DNA of 64,000 nt from Actinoplanes sp. M2I2 (GTDB lineage: Bacteria > Actinomycetota > Actinomycetes > Mycobacteriales > Micromonosporaceae), in contig NZ_JALPVJ010000001.1 in the NCBI RefSeq assembly GCF_023544445.1, positions 310,001 to 374,000 of the forward strand, written 5' to 3'. Shown here in pieces: positions 1 through 9,502 of the stretch. Positions within the stretch are counted from its first letter, which is position 1; each line of letters opens with the position of its first letter. A program made the position numbers and the translations under genes. The notes below the pieces were generated by a model. That model had not been told where the DNA came from and did no database searches. It saw only the letters and a list, made by a program, of their open reading frames with translations.

Positions 1-1884
<1,884 letters not shown>

Positions 1885-1888
<4 letters not shown>

Positions 1889-2382
1889 GGTTCCGTCATT
1901 CCGTACGCGGCCTGGTCGTCGATCCGGACGACCGGCTGCTGCTCTACGCGACGCCGCTGGGCGGGGCCACGCTGTGGGTGCCGCCCGGCGGCGGGATCGA
2001 GGCGGGCGAGACGCTCCTCGAGGCGCTGCGGCGCGAGCTGGCCGAGGAGACGGGCCTGCGGCTGACCGGCACGCCCCCGCACGTGTGGCACCGCGAGACG
2101 CCCGGGGCCGACTACGTGCCCGGCTACGACGGCGTAGTCAACGACTACTTCCTGGTCCGGGTGGCCGCGTTCACCCCGCGCGGCACCCTGACGCCCGAGC
2201 AGCTGGCCGCCGAGCACGTGGGCGAGTTCCGCTGGTGGCGCCTGCCCGAGATCGCCGCGTCGGCGGACATCTTCTCGCCGCGCGACCTGCTCACGCTCCT
2301 GCCGCCGCTGCTGACCGGCCACCCGCCGGCCGATCCGCTCGTCATCGACGGCCGGCCCATCCCGCCACGCCCCGCTTCCTGA
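1885..2382 (+). CDS. Nudix hydrolase
   Basis: A 165-residue Nudix protein that should hydrolyse a nucleoside diphosphate linked to another moiety, using Mg2+. The Nudix box begins near residue 35 ([20 protein letters not shown] continuing ETGL) and has all the family's Gly, Glu and Arg positions. The ATG overlaps the aldolase stop (ATGA), which fixes the start. The last codons (PRPAS) already look like a diverged copy of the 50-bp tandem repeat that follows, so the C-terminus may have been shaped by repeat expansion. The substrate is unknown; mutT-like sanitation or general housecleaning are both possible. Confidence 0.85.
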
Positions 2383-2620
2383 CGCGCTGGGATTCCTGGG
2401 GTGACCGGCTCAGGCCACGCCTTGCTTTCTGACGTGCTGGGATTCCTGGGGTGACCGGCTCAGGCCACGCCTTGCTTTCTGACGTGCTGGGATTCCTGGG
2501 GTGACCGGCTCAGGCCACGCCTTGCTTTCTGACGCGCCGGGATTCCTGGGGCGAGCGGCTCAGGCCACGCCCTGCTTTCTGGCGCGCCGGGATTCCTGGG
2601 GCGAGCGGCTCAGGCCACGA
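2361..2620. repeat. 50-bp tandem array between Nudix gene and tdk
   Basis: Four full 50-bp units begin at 2381, 2431, 2481 and 2531, and a fifth partial unit runs from 2581 to about 2620. Units 2 and 3 are identical; units 4 and 5 share T-to-C and C-to-G changes. The array starts on the Nudix stop codon, with a degenerate fragment inside its last codons. It ends inside tdk: the last unit contains the tdk stop and final codons, so every unit carries a copy of the tdk 3' end. This suggests growth by slippage or unequal exchange from that end. A weak GTGACC/GGCCAC stem in each unit could aid termination between the convergent genes. Confidence 0.95.
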
Positions 2621-3245
2621 GCGTGACGACGGGCGCCGGAGCGTACGGGCGGCCGGCGCGGTGGTGGCGGCGGCACAGCACGACGTAGCTGACCTCGGCG
2701 TCGGTGTCGCTGTCGCCGGCCGTGTCGGTGTTGCCGACCACCACAGTGTCGCCGTCGCGGACCATGACGCCGCCGGTGACGCGGGCGTTCATCCGGGCCG
2801 GCTGACCGCACCAGCACATCGGATAGACCTGCAGCGCCTCGACCACGTCGGCCAGCACGACCAGCCGCGCCGAGCCGGGGAACTGCTCGCCGCGGAAGTC
2901 GGACAGCAGACCGAACGTGAAGACGTCGATGTCGTGGTCGTCGACGAGCCAGGCCAGCTGGTCGACCTGATCGGCCGAGAGGAACTGCGCCTCGTCCAGG
3001 ATGACGTGGTCGACCCGGGCCCCCGGATGGGCCAGCACGACGTGGCCGAGGTCGGTGGCCGCGCCGAACTCGATCGCGTCGGCGCTGATCCCGATGCGCG
3101 ACGAGACGATGCCCTCGCCGGCCCGGTCGAGCCGGGTCATCAGCAACCCGTTGCGGCCGCACGCGGCGTACGTGTGCCGGTACTGCAGCACCATCGTGCT
3201 TTTGCCGCTGTTCATCGCCGCGTACCGGAAATGCAGTTGAGCCAC
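2610..3245 (-). CDS. tdk: Thymidine kinase (type II, TK1-like)
   Basis: Phosphorylates thymidine to dTMP in the pyrimidine salvage pathway. I chose the GTG at 3245 because the protein then begins VAQLHFRYAAMNSGKST, the usual start of bacterial TK1-like enzymes, and a GGAGG lies about 15 bases upstream; an ATG at 3359 would add 38 unsupported residues. The 211 residues carry the P-loop MNSGKST at positions 11-17, a DEAQF motif with the probable catalytic base, a lasso region, and the zinc-binding CWCGQ ... LCRRHH cysteines and histidine. The gene converges on the Nudix gene and its 3' end is the last unit of the 50-bp array. Confidence 0.93.
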   Translation of the reverse strand: MAQLHFRYAAMNSGKSTMVLQYRHTYAACGRNGLLMTRLDRAGEGIVSSRIGISADAIEFGAATDLGHVVLAHPGARVDHVILDEAQFLSADQVDQLAWLVDDHDIDVFTFGLLSDFRGEQFPGSARLVVLADVVEALQVYPMCWCGQPARMNARVTGGVMVRDGDTVVVGNTDTAGDSDTDAEVSYVVLCRRHHRAGRPYAPAPVVTLVA

Positions 3246-3699
3246 CGAGCCTTCGCCTCCCCAGACCGGGAAGGACAATACCCGCCCCCGACCAGGACGC
3301 GGCCGGGACGTTCTCGACCGATGTGGGGGAGGGCCGGTGTCCGGGGTTCGGGAGTTCATCGCCGTGCGTGGAACCGCGCTGTCGCGGGTGGCCTGTCCGC
3401 TGACCGGTGGCCATCACGCGGCCGGGGACCTGGGGCGGCGTTCCGGAAGTGGAGCCGGCTACGGCGTGGCCCAGGCGCGGCCTGGCCGCACGCCGCAAAA
3501 GCCCTGATACACCAACGGTATCGGACCTTTTGGGCGCACGGCCGGACGACGCCTGGACTTCATCGCACCTCGACCCCACTTTTACGACGGGCCCTGGTGC
3601 TGTCGCCGCTGTCGTGAGTGCTGCGGCTGGAGGACGGTGACGCCTAGGGCTACGTCCGGGTGGGCGATCGTCGGCGCGGGGGTGTGATGGTGATCGTCG
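3246..3699. other. Non-coding stretch between tdk and the MFS gene
   Basis: About 450 bases without a convincing gene. Short open frames here have no recognisable domain and poor codon bias. It must contain the tdk promoter, which I could not place with confidence. The clearest structure is the dyad at 3496-3532, annotated separately. Confidence 0.6.
3496..3532. promoter_or_regulatory. Interrupted dyad CAAAAG..GATAC-N7-GTATC..CTTTTG
   Basis: Inner arms GATAC (3506-3510) and GTATC (3518-3522) and outer arms CAAAAG (3496-3501) and CTTTTG (3527-3532) are both perfect and share one centre, with a 4x4 internal mismatch. It lies in a gene-free gap about 250 bases upstream of the tdk start. It could be an operator or a weak terminator; no linked regulator is obvious. 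Confidence 0.4.
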
Positions 3700-5412
3700 T
3701 CATGGTGCTGGTGGCGCGCCGTCGCCCGCGCAGACGGCCGTGACCGGTGGCTCGGGGCGCCGGGCCGCGGTTGTGCCCTGCGTTTCGGGGCGCCGGGCCG
3801 CGGTCATGCAGTGCGTGTACGGGTGGTGGGTCGCAGTTGTGCCGTGCGTTTCGGGGTTGTGGGCCGCGGTCATGCAGTGCGTGTACGGGTGGTGGGTCGC
3901 AGTTGTGCCGTGCGTTTCGGGGTTGTGGGTCGCGGTTGTGCCGTCCGTTTCGGGGTGGTGCGTCGCGGTTGTGCCCTCCGCTACGGGGTGTCGGGCCGCG
4001 GTCGGCGGCTCGGCGTGCGGGGCGGAGGCGTGGCGCAGGGCGAGGACGACGATCAGCAGGGCGGTGAGCACGAAGCCGGCTGCGACCAGGAACGCCTGGG
4101 TGTAGCCGGCGTGCAGGGCGGCGGTGCCGCCGGCGCTGGTCTGCCCGGCTGTCCGGGCGGCGGCGACCGCGGCCAGCACGGAGAGGCCCAGCGCGCCGCC
4201 GGCCTGCTGGGCCGTGTTGCTGAAGCCGGAGACCAGGCCGATGTCGACGGGCTCGGCGCCGGCCATCGCCAGCATGATGATCGAGGGGACCGTGACGCCC
4301 ACCCCGAGCCCCATGACGACCAGCGGCGGCAGCATGTCGGCCCAGTAGGAGGGCGTTGTGGGCATGCTCGCGAGCAGCAGCAGCCCGGCGAACAGGAGCG
4401 TCAGCCCCCCGATCAGCACGGGGCGGGGGCCGAAGCGGCCGGTCAGGCGGGGCGCCACGAAGAGTGAGATCAGGCCGATCACGATCGGTGTGGGCAGGAA
4501 GGCCAGGCCGGTGCCCAGTGCGTCGTAGCCCATCACCCGCTGTACGAACAGGGCGTTCAGGAACTGGAACCCCATGCCGGTCGCGAAGACGAGGACCACG
4601 GCGGCGTTGGCGGTGAGCAGCCACCGGCGGCCCAGGACGGACAACGGGATCAGCGGGCGGCGGGCCAGGTGCTGACGCAGCAGGAAACCGAGGACCAGGA
4701 GGACGGCGGTGGCGCCGGTGGCGGCCGCGGTGGGGCCGGCTCCCGGTTCGGCCGTGCGCACGATCGCGTACACCCCGAGGGAGAGCCCCGCCGTGATCAG
4801 CAGGGCGCCCGGCAGGTCCAGGCCCTGGCGCAGGCCGGGGCCGGTCTCGCGGGGGAGCAGGCGGCGAGCGGCCAGCCCGACGGCGAGGCCGATCGGCACG
4901 TTGATCAGGAAGATGACGGGCCAGCCGAGCGCGTCGGTGAGCAGGCCGCCGAGCACGAAGCCGGCCGCCGCCCCGCCGGCCTGGGTGAAGCTGTAGATGC
5001 CCATCGCGCGGGCCTGCTCCGCGGGCTCCGGGAACAGCCGCACGATCATGCCGAGGACGACGGCCGCGGCCAGCGCCCCGCCGGCCCCCTGAAGGAACCG
5101 TCCGGCGATGAGCAGGCCGGCCGTGGGCGCGAACCCGCAGAGCAGGCTGGCGACCGTGAAGGCACCCAGCCCGGCCAGGAACACCCGCCACGCGCCGACC
5201 AGGTCGCCGAGCCGCCCGGCCAGCAGGAGCAGCCCGGCGAAGGCGACCAGGTAGCCGTTGACGACCCACGAGACGCCGGCGTCGGAGAAGCCGAGGTCGC
5301 GACGGATGTCCGGCACCGCGACGGCCACGATCGTGCTGTCCAGGACGATCATCAGGGACATCGCGCACAGGACCGCCAGGGCACCGGCGCGCTCTTTCGG
5401 GGAGGCACTCAT
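3700..5412 (-). CDS. MFS drug efflux transporter, DHA2 (EmrB/QacA) family, with repeat tail
   Basis: Proton-driven exporter of 570 residues with a 14-helix DHA2 pattern. Near the N-terminus MIVLDSTIVAVAVPDI is the typical TM1 motif C of drug antiporters, followed by GLLLLAGRLGDLVG (motif A). After the last helix (about residue 465) a roughly 100-residue hydrophilic tail follows, built of 11-residue repeats such as HPETHGTTATH and HPYTHCMTAAH, rich in His and Thr and unlike other family members. The ATG at 5412 is preceded at 6 bases by TACGGT, so the mRNA may be leaderless. A long palindrome covers this promoter, and the upstream same-strand marR gene probably encodes its repressor. The substrate is unknown. 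Confidence 0.9.
   Translation of the reverse strand: MSASPKERAGALAVLCAMSLMIVLDSTIVAVAVPDIRRDLGFSDAGVSWVVNGYLVAFAGLLLLAGRLGDLVGAWRVFLAGLGAFTVASLLCGFAPTAGLLIAGRFLQGAGGALAAAVVLGMIVRLFPEPAEQARAMGIYSFTQAGGAAAGFVLGGLLTDALGWPVIFLINVPIGLAVGLAARRLLPRETGPGLRQGLDLPGALLITAGLSLGVYAIVRTAEPGAGPTAAATGATAVLLVLGFLLRQHLARRPLIPLSVLGRRWLLTANAAVVLVFATGMGFQFLNALFVQRVMGYDALGTGLAFLPTPIVIGLISLFVAPRLTGRFGPRPVLIGGLTLLFAGLLLLASMPTTPSYWADMLPPLVVMGLGVGVTVPSIIMLAMAGAEPVDIGLVSGFSNTAQQAGGALGLSVLAAVAAARTAGQTSAGGTAALHAGYTQAFLVAAGFVLTALLIVVLALRHASAPHAEPPTAARHPVAEGTTATHHPETDGTTATHNPETHGTTATHHPYTHCMTAAHNPETHGTTATHHPYTHCMTAARRPETQGTTAARRPEPPVTAVCAGDGAPPAP
3770..4010. repeat. 33/66-bp in-frame minisatellite in the MFS gene
   Basis: Near-perfect 66-bp units (for example the copies at 3801 and 3867) made of two related 33-bp halves; six to seven 33-bp elements can be followed. 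Each half encodes 11 residues, so copy-number change keeps the frame. It lies wholly in the C-terminal tail coding region of the efflux pump. Confidence 0.9.
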
Positions 5413-5416
5413 GGCC

Positions 5417-5460
5417 CGACCGTAACAGATAATCTGCTAGCGGACTATCCGTTACGGTCG
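5417..5460. promoter_or_regulatory. 44-bp palindromic MarR operator over the MFS promoter
   Basis: Arms of 18 bp at 5417-5434 and 5443-5460 match at 16 of 18 positions, and the 8-nt centre itself contains the palindrome GCTAGC. The minus-strand -10 hexamer TACGGT (5424-5419, six bases from the MFS ATG) lies inside one arm. A repressor bound here would block the MFS promoter. The half-site (GATTATCTGTTACGG) resembles the half-site upstream of marR. Confidence 0.8.
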
Positions 5461-5481
5461 AATCGGCGGGGGCAAGGTACG

Positions 5482-5949
5482 TCAGCGGCCCCGCGCCCGG
5501 CGGACGGGCTGGGGGCCCGGGTCGCGGGTGGTGTCGGCGAGCCGGCCCAGGGCTTCGACGAACGCCGCGCGGGCGGCGTCCGGAAGGCTGCTGAGGGCGT
5601 CGGCGTGGACGCGGTCGACGATGCGCTGGCCCTCCTCGGCGGCGAGGCGGCCCTTCTCGGTCACCGCGATGACGCGGGCGCGGCGGTCGGTGGCCGACGG
5701 GCGGCGCTCGGCGTAGCCGCGGCGTTCCAGGTCGTCGACGGTGCTGACCATGGTGGTCTTGTCGAGGTCGGCCAGCGCGGCCAGCTGGATCTGCGTGCGC
5801 TCCTGCTCGAGGGCGTGCACCAGCACGCATTGCATGCGCGGCGTCAGGTCGACCTCGGCCAGGGCGGCCGAGAGGCGGTTGGTCAGCGCGTGGCCGGCCA
5901 TGTTGAGCAGGCCGGTGACGTCACGTTCGGTGCGTTCGGGGGCAGCCAC
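5482..5949 (-). CDS. MarR-family repressor, probable regulator of the adjacent efflux pump
   Basis: A 155-residue winged-helix regulator. Residues in the middle (IQLAALADLDKTTMVSTVDDLERRGYAERRPSATDRRARV, split over recognition helix and wing) are classic MarR, with the DRR wing-tip motif. I chose the GTG at 5949: it has TATGCT six bases upstream, as for a leaderless start, and a palindrome just beyond; the TTG at 5979 would start inside that palindrome. It lies upstream of the MFS gene on the same strand, 69 bases away. Palindromes with related half-sites flank both promoters, so it probably represses itself and the pump, released by a phenolic or drug ligand. Confidence 0.9.
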   Translation of the reverse strand: MAAPERTERDVTGLLNMAGHALTNRLSAALAEVDLTPRMQCVLVHALEQERTQIQLAALADLDKTTMVSTVDDLERRGYAERRPSATDRRARVIAVTEKGRLAAEEGQRIVDRVHADALSSLPDAARAAFVEALGRLADTTRDPGPQPVRRARGR

Positions 5950-5955
5950 CGATCC

Positions 5956-5990
5956 AGCATAACGTGGGATTATCCGCAACCGGATGATCC
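5956..5990 (-). promoter_or_regulatory. marR promoter with autoregulatory dyad
   Basis: The -10-like TATGCT (plus-strand 5956-5961) ends six bases before the GTG at 5949. Upstream of it, in the -35 region, arms GGATTATCCG (5967-5976) and CGGATGATCC (5981-5990) match at 9 of 10 positions around a 4-nt centre. The ATTATCC core is shared with the operator in front of the MFS gene. Confidence 0.65.
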
Positions 5991-6132
5991 GGGGCCGGGA
6001 CGGTCGGCGGACCTGCCCCCGTGTCGGCCCGCCGCCGACCCGGCGGCTCCGATGTGGACAACGGTACGGTCCGTCGCGGCCCCCTCACAACCGATTAACG
6101 ATCATCGGGCGACAGGGGTCAGGGGGCCGGGG

Positions 6133-6780
6133 TCAGGGGGCCAGGGCGCGGTGGATGGCCACGGCCAGTTGCACGCCGGCGACCAGGGCCAGGGCCAGCC
6201 ACGCCGCGGTGGCGACCGTGATCAGCGGGGCGTAGGCGAAGGCGCCGAGCAGCCCGAAGATCGCCACCAGGACCCGGGTGGGGCGTTCGGCCACCGTCAC
6301 CACGCCGATCTCCGACATGCCGGCCGCGGTGGCCCGGGCCCGTGCGTACTCCTGGAGCCAGCTCGCCGCGCCGGCCGCGACGACCAGCCAGCCCGGCGCG
6401 CCGGCCAGCCAGAAGGCGGCCAGCCAGGCCAGCTCGCCCAGCCGGTCGGCCACCGAGTCGTAGACGTAGCCCAGCCGCGTCGTCCGGCCGGTGATCACCG
6501 CCACCGCGCCGTCCAGGCCGTCGGCCAGGGCGGCCGCCAGCACCAGGACGGCGGCCAGGAAGATGCCGGGGCGGTCGAGCAGCCCGACCGACGCCGGCAC
6601 GGCCGCGCAGATCAGCAGGCCCGCGGTGGTCACGGCCATCGGGCCGATGCGGTGCCGGCTGAGCCAGGAGCCTATGCCGTACGCGATCCGGACCCAGCCC
6701 CGCACGAGGACCGAGGCCCGCCGGGGGTCGAAGCCGCCGTGCAGCCCGGACCAGGCTGCCGCGTAGTCGTCCCAGAGCAC
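6133..6780 (-). CDS. CDP-alcohol phosphatidyltransferase family protein
   Basis: A 215-residue integral membrane enzyme expected to displace CMP from a CDP-activated lipid or alcohol. The family signature is present at residues 87-112: DGLDG, then Gly104 and the two aspartates of YDSVAD. The usual Arg in DGxxAR is Val here (DGLDGAVAV), although the spacing is exact. About five or six hydrophobic segments follow. The GTG start lies 3 bases after the metF stop, so translation is probably coupled. Which head group it handles is unclear; phosphatidylinositol-phosphate synthase and phosphatidylglycerophosphate synthase are the commoner actinobacterial members. Confidence 0.8.
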   Translation of the reverse strand: MLWDDYAAAWSGLHGGFDPRRASVLVRGWVRIAYGIGSWLSRHRIGPMAVTTAGLLICAAVPASVGLLDRPGIFLAAVLVLAAALADGLDGAVAVITGRTTRLGYVYDSVADRLGELAWLAAFWLAGAPGWLVVAAGAASWLQEYARARATAAGMSEIGVVTVAERPTRVLVAIFGLLGAFAYAPLITVATAAWLALALVAGVQLAVAIHRALAP

Positions 6781-6783
6781 GGG

Positions 6784-7707
6784 TTAGGCGGCCGCGGCCA
6801 CGTCTGGCGGGGCCAGCAGCTGCCAGACCTCGCGCGTGGCGGTCGACCGGTTGAGCGTGATGAAGTGGATGCCGGGGACGCCCTCGTCGAGCAGCCGGGC
6901 GCACATCTCGGCGCACACCTCGACCCCCAGCTCGCGTACGGCGGCCTCGTCGTCGGCCACCGCGGCGAAGCGGGCCAGCAGCGCGGGCGGGAACGGGGCG
7001 CCGGAGAGCTGGGCTGACCGTTCGATCGTGGCCATCCGGGTCACCGGCATGACGCCGGCCACGATCGGCGCGTCGCAGCCGGTCGCCGCGACCCGGTCGC
7101 GCAGCCGCAGGTACTCGTCGGCGTCGAAGAACATCTGGGTGATGGCGAAGTCGGCGCCGGCCCGGCACTTCCGGATGAAATGGGACGTGTCCGTCTCGAT
7201 GTCGGGCGATCGCGGGTGCTTGTAGGGGAACGCGGCCACCCCGACGCTGAAGTCGCCCGACTCCTTGACCAGGCGCACCAGGTCTTCGGCGTAGAGCACG
7301 CCCTCGGGATGACGGACCCAGTCGCCCATCGGGTCGCCCGGCGGGTCGCCGCGCACGGCCAGCACGTTGCGAATGCCCGCCCCGGCCAGGCGGCCGACCA
7401 CGTTGCGCAGCTCGGCCACCGAGTGGTTGACCGCGGTCAGGTGGGCCATCGGCAGCAGCGTCGTCTCGGTCGCGACCCGCTCGGTGACCTGGACCGTCGT
7501 GTCGCGCGTGGTGCCGCCCGCGCCGTAGGTGATCGAGACGAAGCTGGGCCGCAGCGGCTCGAGCTCGCGGATGGCCTGCCACAGCAGCCGCTCACCCTCG
7601 GGCGTCTTGGGCGGGAAGAACTCGAACGAGAACGTGGGCTTGGACCCACGCACCAGCTCACCGATCGCCGGAGTAGCGGGAAGACGTGAAGGAAGTCCGA
7701 GAGCCAC
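6784..7707 (-). CDS. metF: Methylenetetrahydrofolate reductase
   Basis: Reduces 5,10-methylene-THF to 5-methyl-THF for methionine synthesis, using FAD. The 307 residues include [13 protein letters not shown] near the N-terminus with the catalytic Glu, the FAD-binding stretch [13 protein letters not shown], and [11 protein letters not shown], all diagnostic for MetF. The GTG at 7707 is preceded at six bases by TACAGT, so the transcript is probably leaderless. It is divergent from the GGPP synthase gene with only 38 bases between starts, and the CDP-alcohol phosphatidyltransferase gene follows 3 bases after its stop. From memory M. tuberculosis has a MetF-like gene beside idsA2 as well. Confidence 0.95.
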   Translation of the reverse strand: MALGLPSRLPATPAIGELVRGSKPTFSFEFFPPKTPEGERLLWQAIRELEPLRPSFVSITYGAGGTTRDTTVQVTERVATETTLLPMAHLTAVNHSVAELRNVVGRLAGAGIRNVLAVRGDPPGDPMGDWVRHPEGVLYAEDLVRLVKESGDFSVGVAAFPYKHPRSPDIETDTSHFIRKCRAGADFAITQMFFDADEYLRLRDRVAATGCDAPIVAGVMPVTRMATIERSAQLSGAPFPPALLARFAAVADDEAAVRELGVEVCAEMCARLLDEGVPGIHFITLNRSTATREVWQLLAPPDVAAAA

Positions 7708-7745
7708 AACAAGACTGTACCGACGGCTTCCGCTAGCGTCGTCCC
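7708..7745. promoter_or_regulatory. Back-to-back leaderless promoters of metF and the GGPP synthase gene
   Basis: Within 38 bases there are two outward-facing -10 hexamers: TACAGT on the minus strand (7719-7714) six bases from the metF GTG, and TAGCGT on the plus strand (7734-7739) six bases from the GTG at 7746. There is no room for a separate untranslated leader or Shine-Dalgarno site on either side. The -35 region of each promoter overlaps the other gene's start region. Confidence 0.6.
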
Positions 7746-8813
7746 GTGACCTCCCCCTTGGAAGCCGCTGACCTGCGCGCCCGGGTCGACAAGGCGCTCG
7801 CCGCCTTCCTCACCGAGCAGCGCTCCCGCCTCACCGGCATCGACCCCGCGCTGGCCGCCGTGGCCGAGACGCTGGAGGACTTCGTGCTGGGCGGCGGCAA
7901 GCGGCTGCGGCCGGCCTTCGCCTATTGGGGCTATCGGGGGGCCGGCGGCGCCGACACCGAGCAGGTCGTGACCGCCGTGTCGGCGCTCGAGCTGGTGCAG
8001 GCCAGCGCGCTCATCCACGACGACCTGATGGACCGCTCGGACACCCGGCGCGGCGAGCCGTCGGTGCACCGGCGGTTCGAGGCGCGGCACACGGCGGCCG
8101 GCTGGCGGGGCGGGGCAGCGGCCTTCGGCGACAGCGCCGCGGTGCTGCTCGGCGATCTGGCCCTGGTCTGGTCGGACGAGTTGCTGCACACCTCGGGGGT
8201 GGGCGCGGCCGAGCTGACCCGGGGCCGGCCGATCTTCGACGAGATGCGCACCGAGGTCACCGTCGGGCAGTACCTGGACGTGCTGACCCAGGCGACGGCC
8301 GACACGTCGCTCGAGCGGGCCGGCAAGGTCGCCCGGTTCAAATCGGCGAAGTACACGGTCGAGCGCCCGCTGCTGCTGGGCGCGGCGCTCGCCGGGGCGC
8401 CGGCCGAGGTGTTCGACGCGTACTCCGCTTTCGGCCTGCCGCTGGGCGAGGCGTTCCAGCTGCGCGACGACGTGCTCGGCGTGTTCGGCGACCCGGAGCG
8501 CACGGGCAAGCCGGCCGGGGACGACCTGCGCGAGGGCAAGCGCACCTATCTGGTGGCGGCGGCCTTCGCGGCGCTGGGCGACGCCGACCGCGCCGAGCTC
8601 GACGCCGGGCTGGGCGACCAGGGCCTGGACGACCGCCGGGTGGACCGGCTGCGGGCGTTGATCCGGGACAGCGGCGCGCTGGCGGCCACCGAGCGGCGCA
8701 TCGACGAGCTGATGACGTCGTCGCTGGCCGCGCTGACCGCCGCGCCGATCGACGAGGACGCCCGCGACGTCCTGCACCGCCTGGCCGACGCGGCCACCCG
8801 CCGTACCGTCTAG
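7746..8813 (+). CDS. crtE: Polyprenyl diphosphate synthase (GGPP synthase type)
   Basis: Makes the C20 isoprenoid precursor for carotenoids and possibly other terpenoids by chain elongation with isopentenyl diphosphate. The 355 residues contain [10 protein letters not shown] at about 49-58, the first Asp-rich motif DDLMD at 92-96, and the second motif in [14 protein letters not shown] near residue 240, written DDxxG as is usual for actinobacterial short-chain synthases. Small residues before the first motif suit a C20 product. The stop codon overlaps that of the convergent crtYd by 3 bases, placing it next to the lycopene cyclase. An IdsA-type general role is an alternative. Confidence 0.88.
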   Translation: MTSPLEAADLRARVDKALAAFLTEQRSRLTGIDPALAAVAETLEDFVLGGGKRLRPAFAYWGYRGAGGADTEQVVTAVSALELVQASALIHDDLMDRSDTRRGEPSVHRRFEARHTAAGWRGGAAAFGDSAAVLLGDLALVWSDELLHTSGVGAAELTRGRPIFDEMRTEVTVGQYLDVLTQATADTSLERAGKVARFKSAKYTVERPLLLGAALAGAPAEVFDAYSAFGLPLGEAFQLRDDVLGVFGDPERTGKPAGDDLREGKRTYLVAAAFAALGDADRAELDAGLGDQGLDDRRVDRLRALIRDSGALAATERRIDELMTSSLAALTAAPIDEDARDVLHRLADAATRRTV

Positions 8814-9172
8814 CTTTTGATCTTGCTGCGGAGCAGGCGGAGCAGGGCGCTGCCCTCGCCGGCGGCCGGGGTGCGCTGAACGCCCCGGCGGCCGAGCCAG
8901 ACCCAGATCGACAGGGTCAGGAGCACCAGCGCGAAACCGAAGAAAAGGTCTTCGACCGGGGCGTACGCGATCCGCCAGCCGATGATCGCGTCGGGGGAGT
9001 ACAGCACGATCCCCCGGCCGGTCAGGATGCCGTTCGACAGCAGCTGGAACGTGATGATGATCGGGTAGGTCGCCCAGAAGACCACCTTGGTCAGCAGCCG
9101 GGTCCGCAGCACCCACAGGTCGACGAGCACGGCCCCGGCCACGCCGAGCAGGGCGGCGACGGTGTACGTCAC
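8810..9172 (-). CDS. crtYd: Lycopene cyclase domain protein, CrtYd-like subunit
   Basis: Small integral membrane protein of 120 residues with three hydrophobic segments, and the second half of the heterodimeric lycopene cyclase of Gram-positive bacteria. The signature APVEDLFFGF follows the second hydrophobic segment (the partner has LPVDEVLFF at the equivalent place). Its ATG overlaps the crtYc stop (ATGA), so the subunits are made together. The C-terminus ends in a basic tail. The pair should turn a psi end of lycopene into a beta ring; whether one or both ends are closed cannot be told, although CruF/CruG elsewhere in the window argue for a monocyclic product. Confidence 0.88.
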   Translation of the reverse strand: MTYTVAALLGVAGAVLVDLWVLRTRLLTKVVFWATYPIIITFQLLSNGILTGRGIVLYSPDAIIGWRIAYAPVEDLFFGFALVLLTLSIWVWLGRRGVQRTPAAGEGSALLRLLRSKIKS

Positions 9173-9498
9173 TGCTCGTCACCCACCGGCTTGCGGAGCA
9201 CGGCCCGGGTCGCCTCGAAGCCGAGGATCGCGCAGACCGGCACGATCACGAAGAACAGCACCTCGTCGACCGGCAGCCCGCCCGGCAGGAAGACGCCGGT
9301 GATCTGGTCGTGGTCGAACCACCAGTGCCCGGCGGCGATCGCGGCCAGATCCCACAGGACGAAGACGATCGCCACCGGCAGCAGGGTCAGCAACAGGCGG
9401 CGCCAGCGGCGCAGCACGTTGACCTTGAGGACCGGCTCCAGCCACACGGCCGCGACCAGGCAGCCGACCAGGACCGCCAGGTATCCGAGGTGACCCAT
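9169..9498 (-). CDS. crtYc: Lycopene cyclase domain protein, CrtYc-like subunit
   Basis: First subunit of the two-part lycopene cyclase: 109 residues, three hydrophobic segments, with the conserved LPVDEVLFFVIVPV near residue 75 and WWFDHDQITGV just before it. It overlaps crtYd by 4 bases and begins with ATG at 9498, 4 bases past the stop of the Rv2175c-type gene on the same strand, so the three may be cotranscribed from the promoter at 9853. From memory M. tuberculosis has a mannosyltransferase gene between idsA2 and Rv2175c at the corresponding place; here the cyclase pair occupies it. Confidence 0.88.
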   Translation of the reverse strand: MGHLGYLAVLVGCLVAAVWLEPVLKVNVLRRWRRLLLTLLPVAIVFVLWDLAAIAAGHWWFDHDQITGVFLPGGLPVDEVLFFVIVPVCAILGFEATRAVLRKPVGDEQ

Positions 9499-9502
9499 GC
9501 GG

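Noticed and set aside
2381-2620. CRISPR array
   Set aside because: The 50-bp units are contiguous with no spacers and no cas genes occur nearby.
3407-3640. Possible small gene of 77 residues (GTG start)
   Set aside because: No ribosome-binding site, no domain and poor codon bias. It lies in the tdk upstream gap.
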